Positions 63,234 through 64,000 of a stretch of 64,000 bases of DNA are shown one piece after another. Numbering within the stretch: position 1 is the stretch's first letter; each line of letters starts with the position of its first letter. The position numbers were made by a program, and so were the translations under genes. The stretch is from contig NC_079499.1 in assembly GCF_030052815.1 (NCBI RefSeq), positions 98,924,480 through 98,988,479 on the forward strand, read 5' to 3'. The notes below the pieces were generated by a model. That model saw only the letters and a program-made list of their open reading frames with translations. It had not been told where the DNA came from and did not search any database. This stretch comes from Hevea brasiliensis. Lineage: Eukaryota; Streptophyta; Magnoliopsida; Malpighiales; Euphorbiaceae.

Positions 63234-63564
63234 ATTGTGTTTAGATTGAAGAAAAATAAAAGATAAAAGAAAATAATTTTATTTTTTATTTAATTTATGT
63301 TTGATTAAGAAGTAAATAGAGAGAAAAGAAAATATTAAAGGGAAAATAAATATTAGATTTCACTTTTATATTCTCTCTAAATTAAAAAAAAATAAAAAGA
63401 AAATATTTAAAATTACAAAAATATCTCTATATGTGAGGATAAAATTATAATTTTATTATTTAAAATGTAATTTTTCTTTTAATATTTTTCCTCCTATATT
63501 CAAACATAAAAATGATAAAATTATTTTCCTTTATAATAATTGTCTTCTTTTATTTTCCTCCTAT

Positions 63565-63570
<6 letters not shown>
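63234..63570. mobile_element. Tourist/PIF-like MITE, second copy, right end lost
   Basis: The left end ATTGTGTTTAGATTGAAG matches the terminus of the element at 36884-37198. The inner order (CACTTTTATATTCTCTCT, TTCAAACATAAAAATGATAA, TTTTATTTTCCTCC) also corresponds. The expected right terminus is missing where GST pseudogene sequence begins. Confidence 0.5.

Positions 63571-64000
<430 letters not shown>

Overview
This is a plant nuclear window, AT-rich and dense in retroelements. Genes have many introns with GT-AG borders, and LTR retrotransposons, MITEs, a TRIM element and long (TA)n tracts are present. The gene families (PL4 rhamnogalacturonate lyase, CAD/mannitol dehydrogenase-type alcohol dehydrogenase, tau-class GST) are ordinary for eudicots. 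The style of the repeats suggests a woody eudicot, perhaps Malpighiales/Euphorbiaceae, but that placement is inference only.

The left part (1-26.7 kb) is a retroelement graveyard. It holds: (i) a plus-strand Gypsy (Tat/Ogre-like) LTR and leader remnant, 1-2.7 kb; (ii) a minus-strand Copia element truncated after integrase, with its 5' LTR and tRNA-iMet primer binding site intact, 2.7-5.74 kb; (iii) degenerate plus-strand coiled-coil-like reading frames and a minisatellite, 5.7-9.6 kb; (iv) a minus-strand Tat-like Gypsy element with a second (archaeal-type) RNase H, 9.7-23.6 kb. Its gag is split by a long Tekay-like solo LTR, which is itself split by a second solo LTR with a perfect 5-bp target duplication; (v) a plus-strand Copia remnant, 23.7-26.5 kb, whose reverse transcriptase is interrupted by a complete Cassandra-type TRIM carrying 5S-rRNA-like sequence.

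The middle (26.7-43.9 kb) holds one complete gene, a secreted rhamnogalacturonate lyase with 14 coding exons (31.55-36.79 kb). It is flanked by AT-rich intergenic DNA with several MITE candidates and by a reverse-oriented solo LTR (38.03-40.60 kb) with a perfect TATCT duplication.

The right part (43.9-64 kb) is a tandem array of three intact CAD/mannitol-dehydrogenase-like genes, all on the plus strand. All have five exons, and exons 1-4 are identical in length across the copies (101, 114, 514 and 154 nt). Intron 2 of the middle gene contains a 1.5-kb palindromic Mutator-like element with a perfect 9-bp target duplication. A tau-class GST pseudogene runs off the right edge on the minus strand.

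Functionally, the lyase acts on pectin (rhamnogalacturonan I) in the wall. The CAD-like enzymes are cytosolic NADP(H)-dependent Zn alcohol dehydrogenases of the ELI3/mannitol dehydrogenase branch, usually tied to phenylpropanoid aldehydes or defence. No shared operon-like logic is implied. The most notable structures are the intronic palindromic Mu-like element, the expanding CAD array and the three-level LTR nesting.
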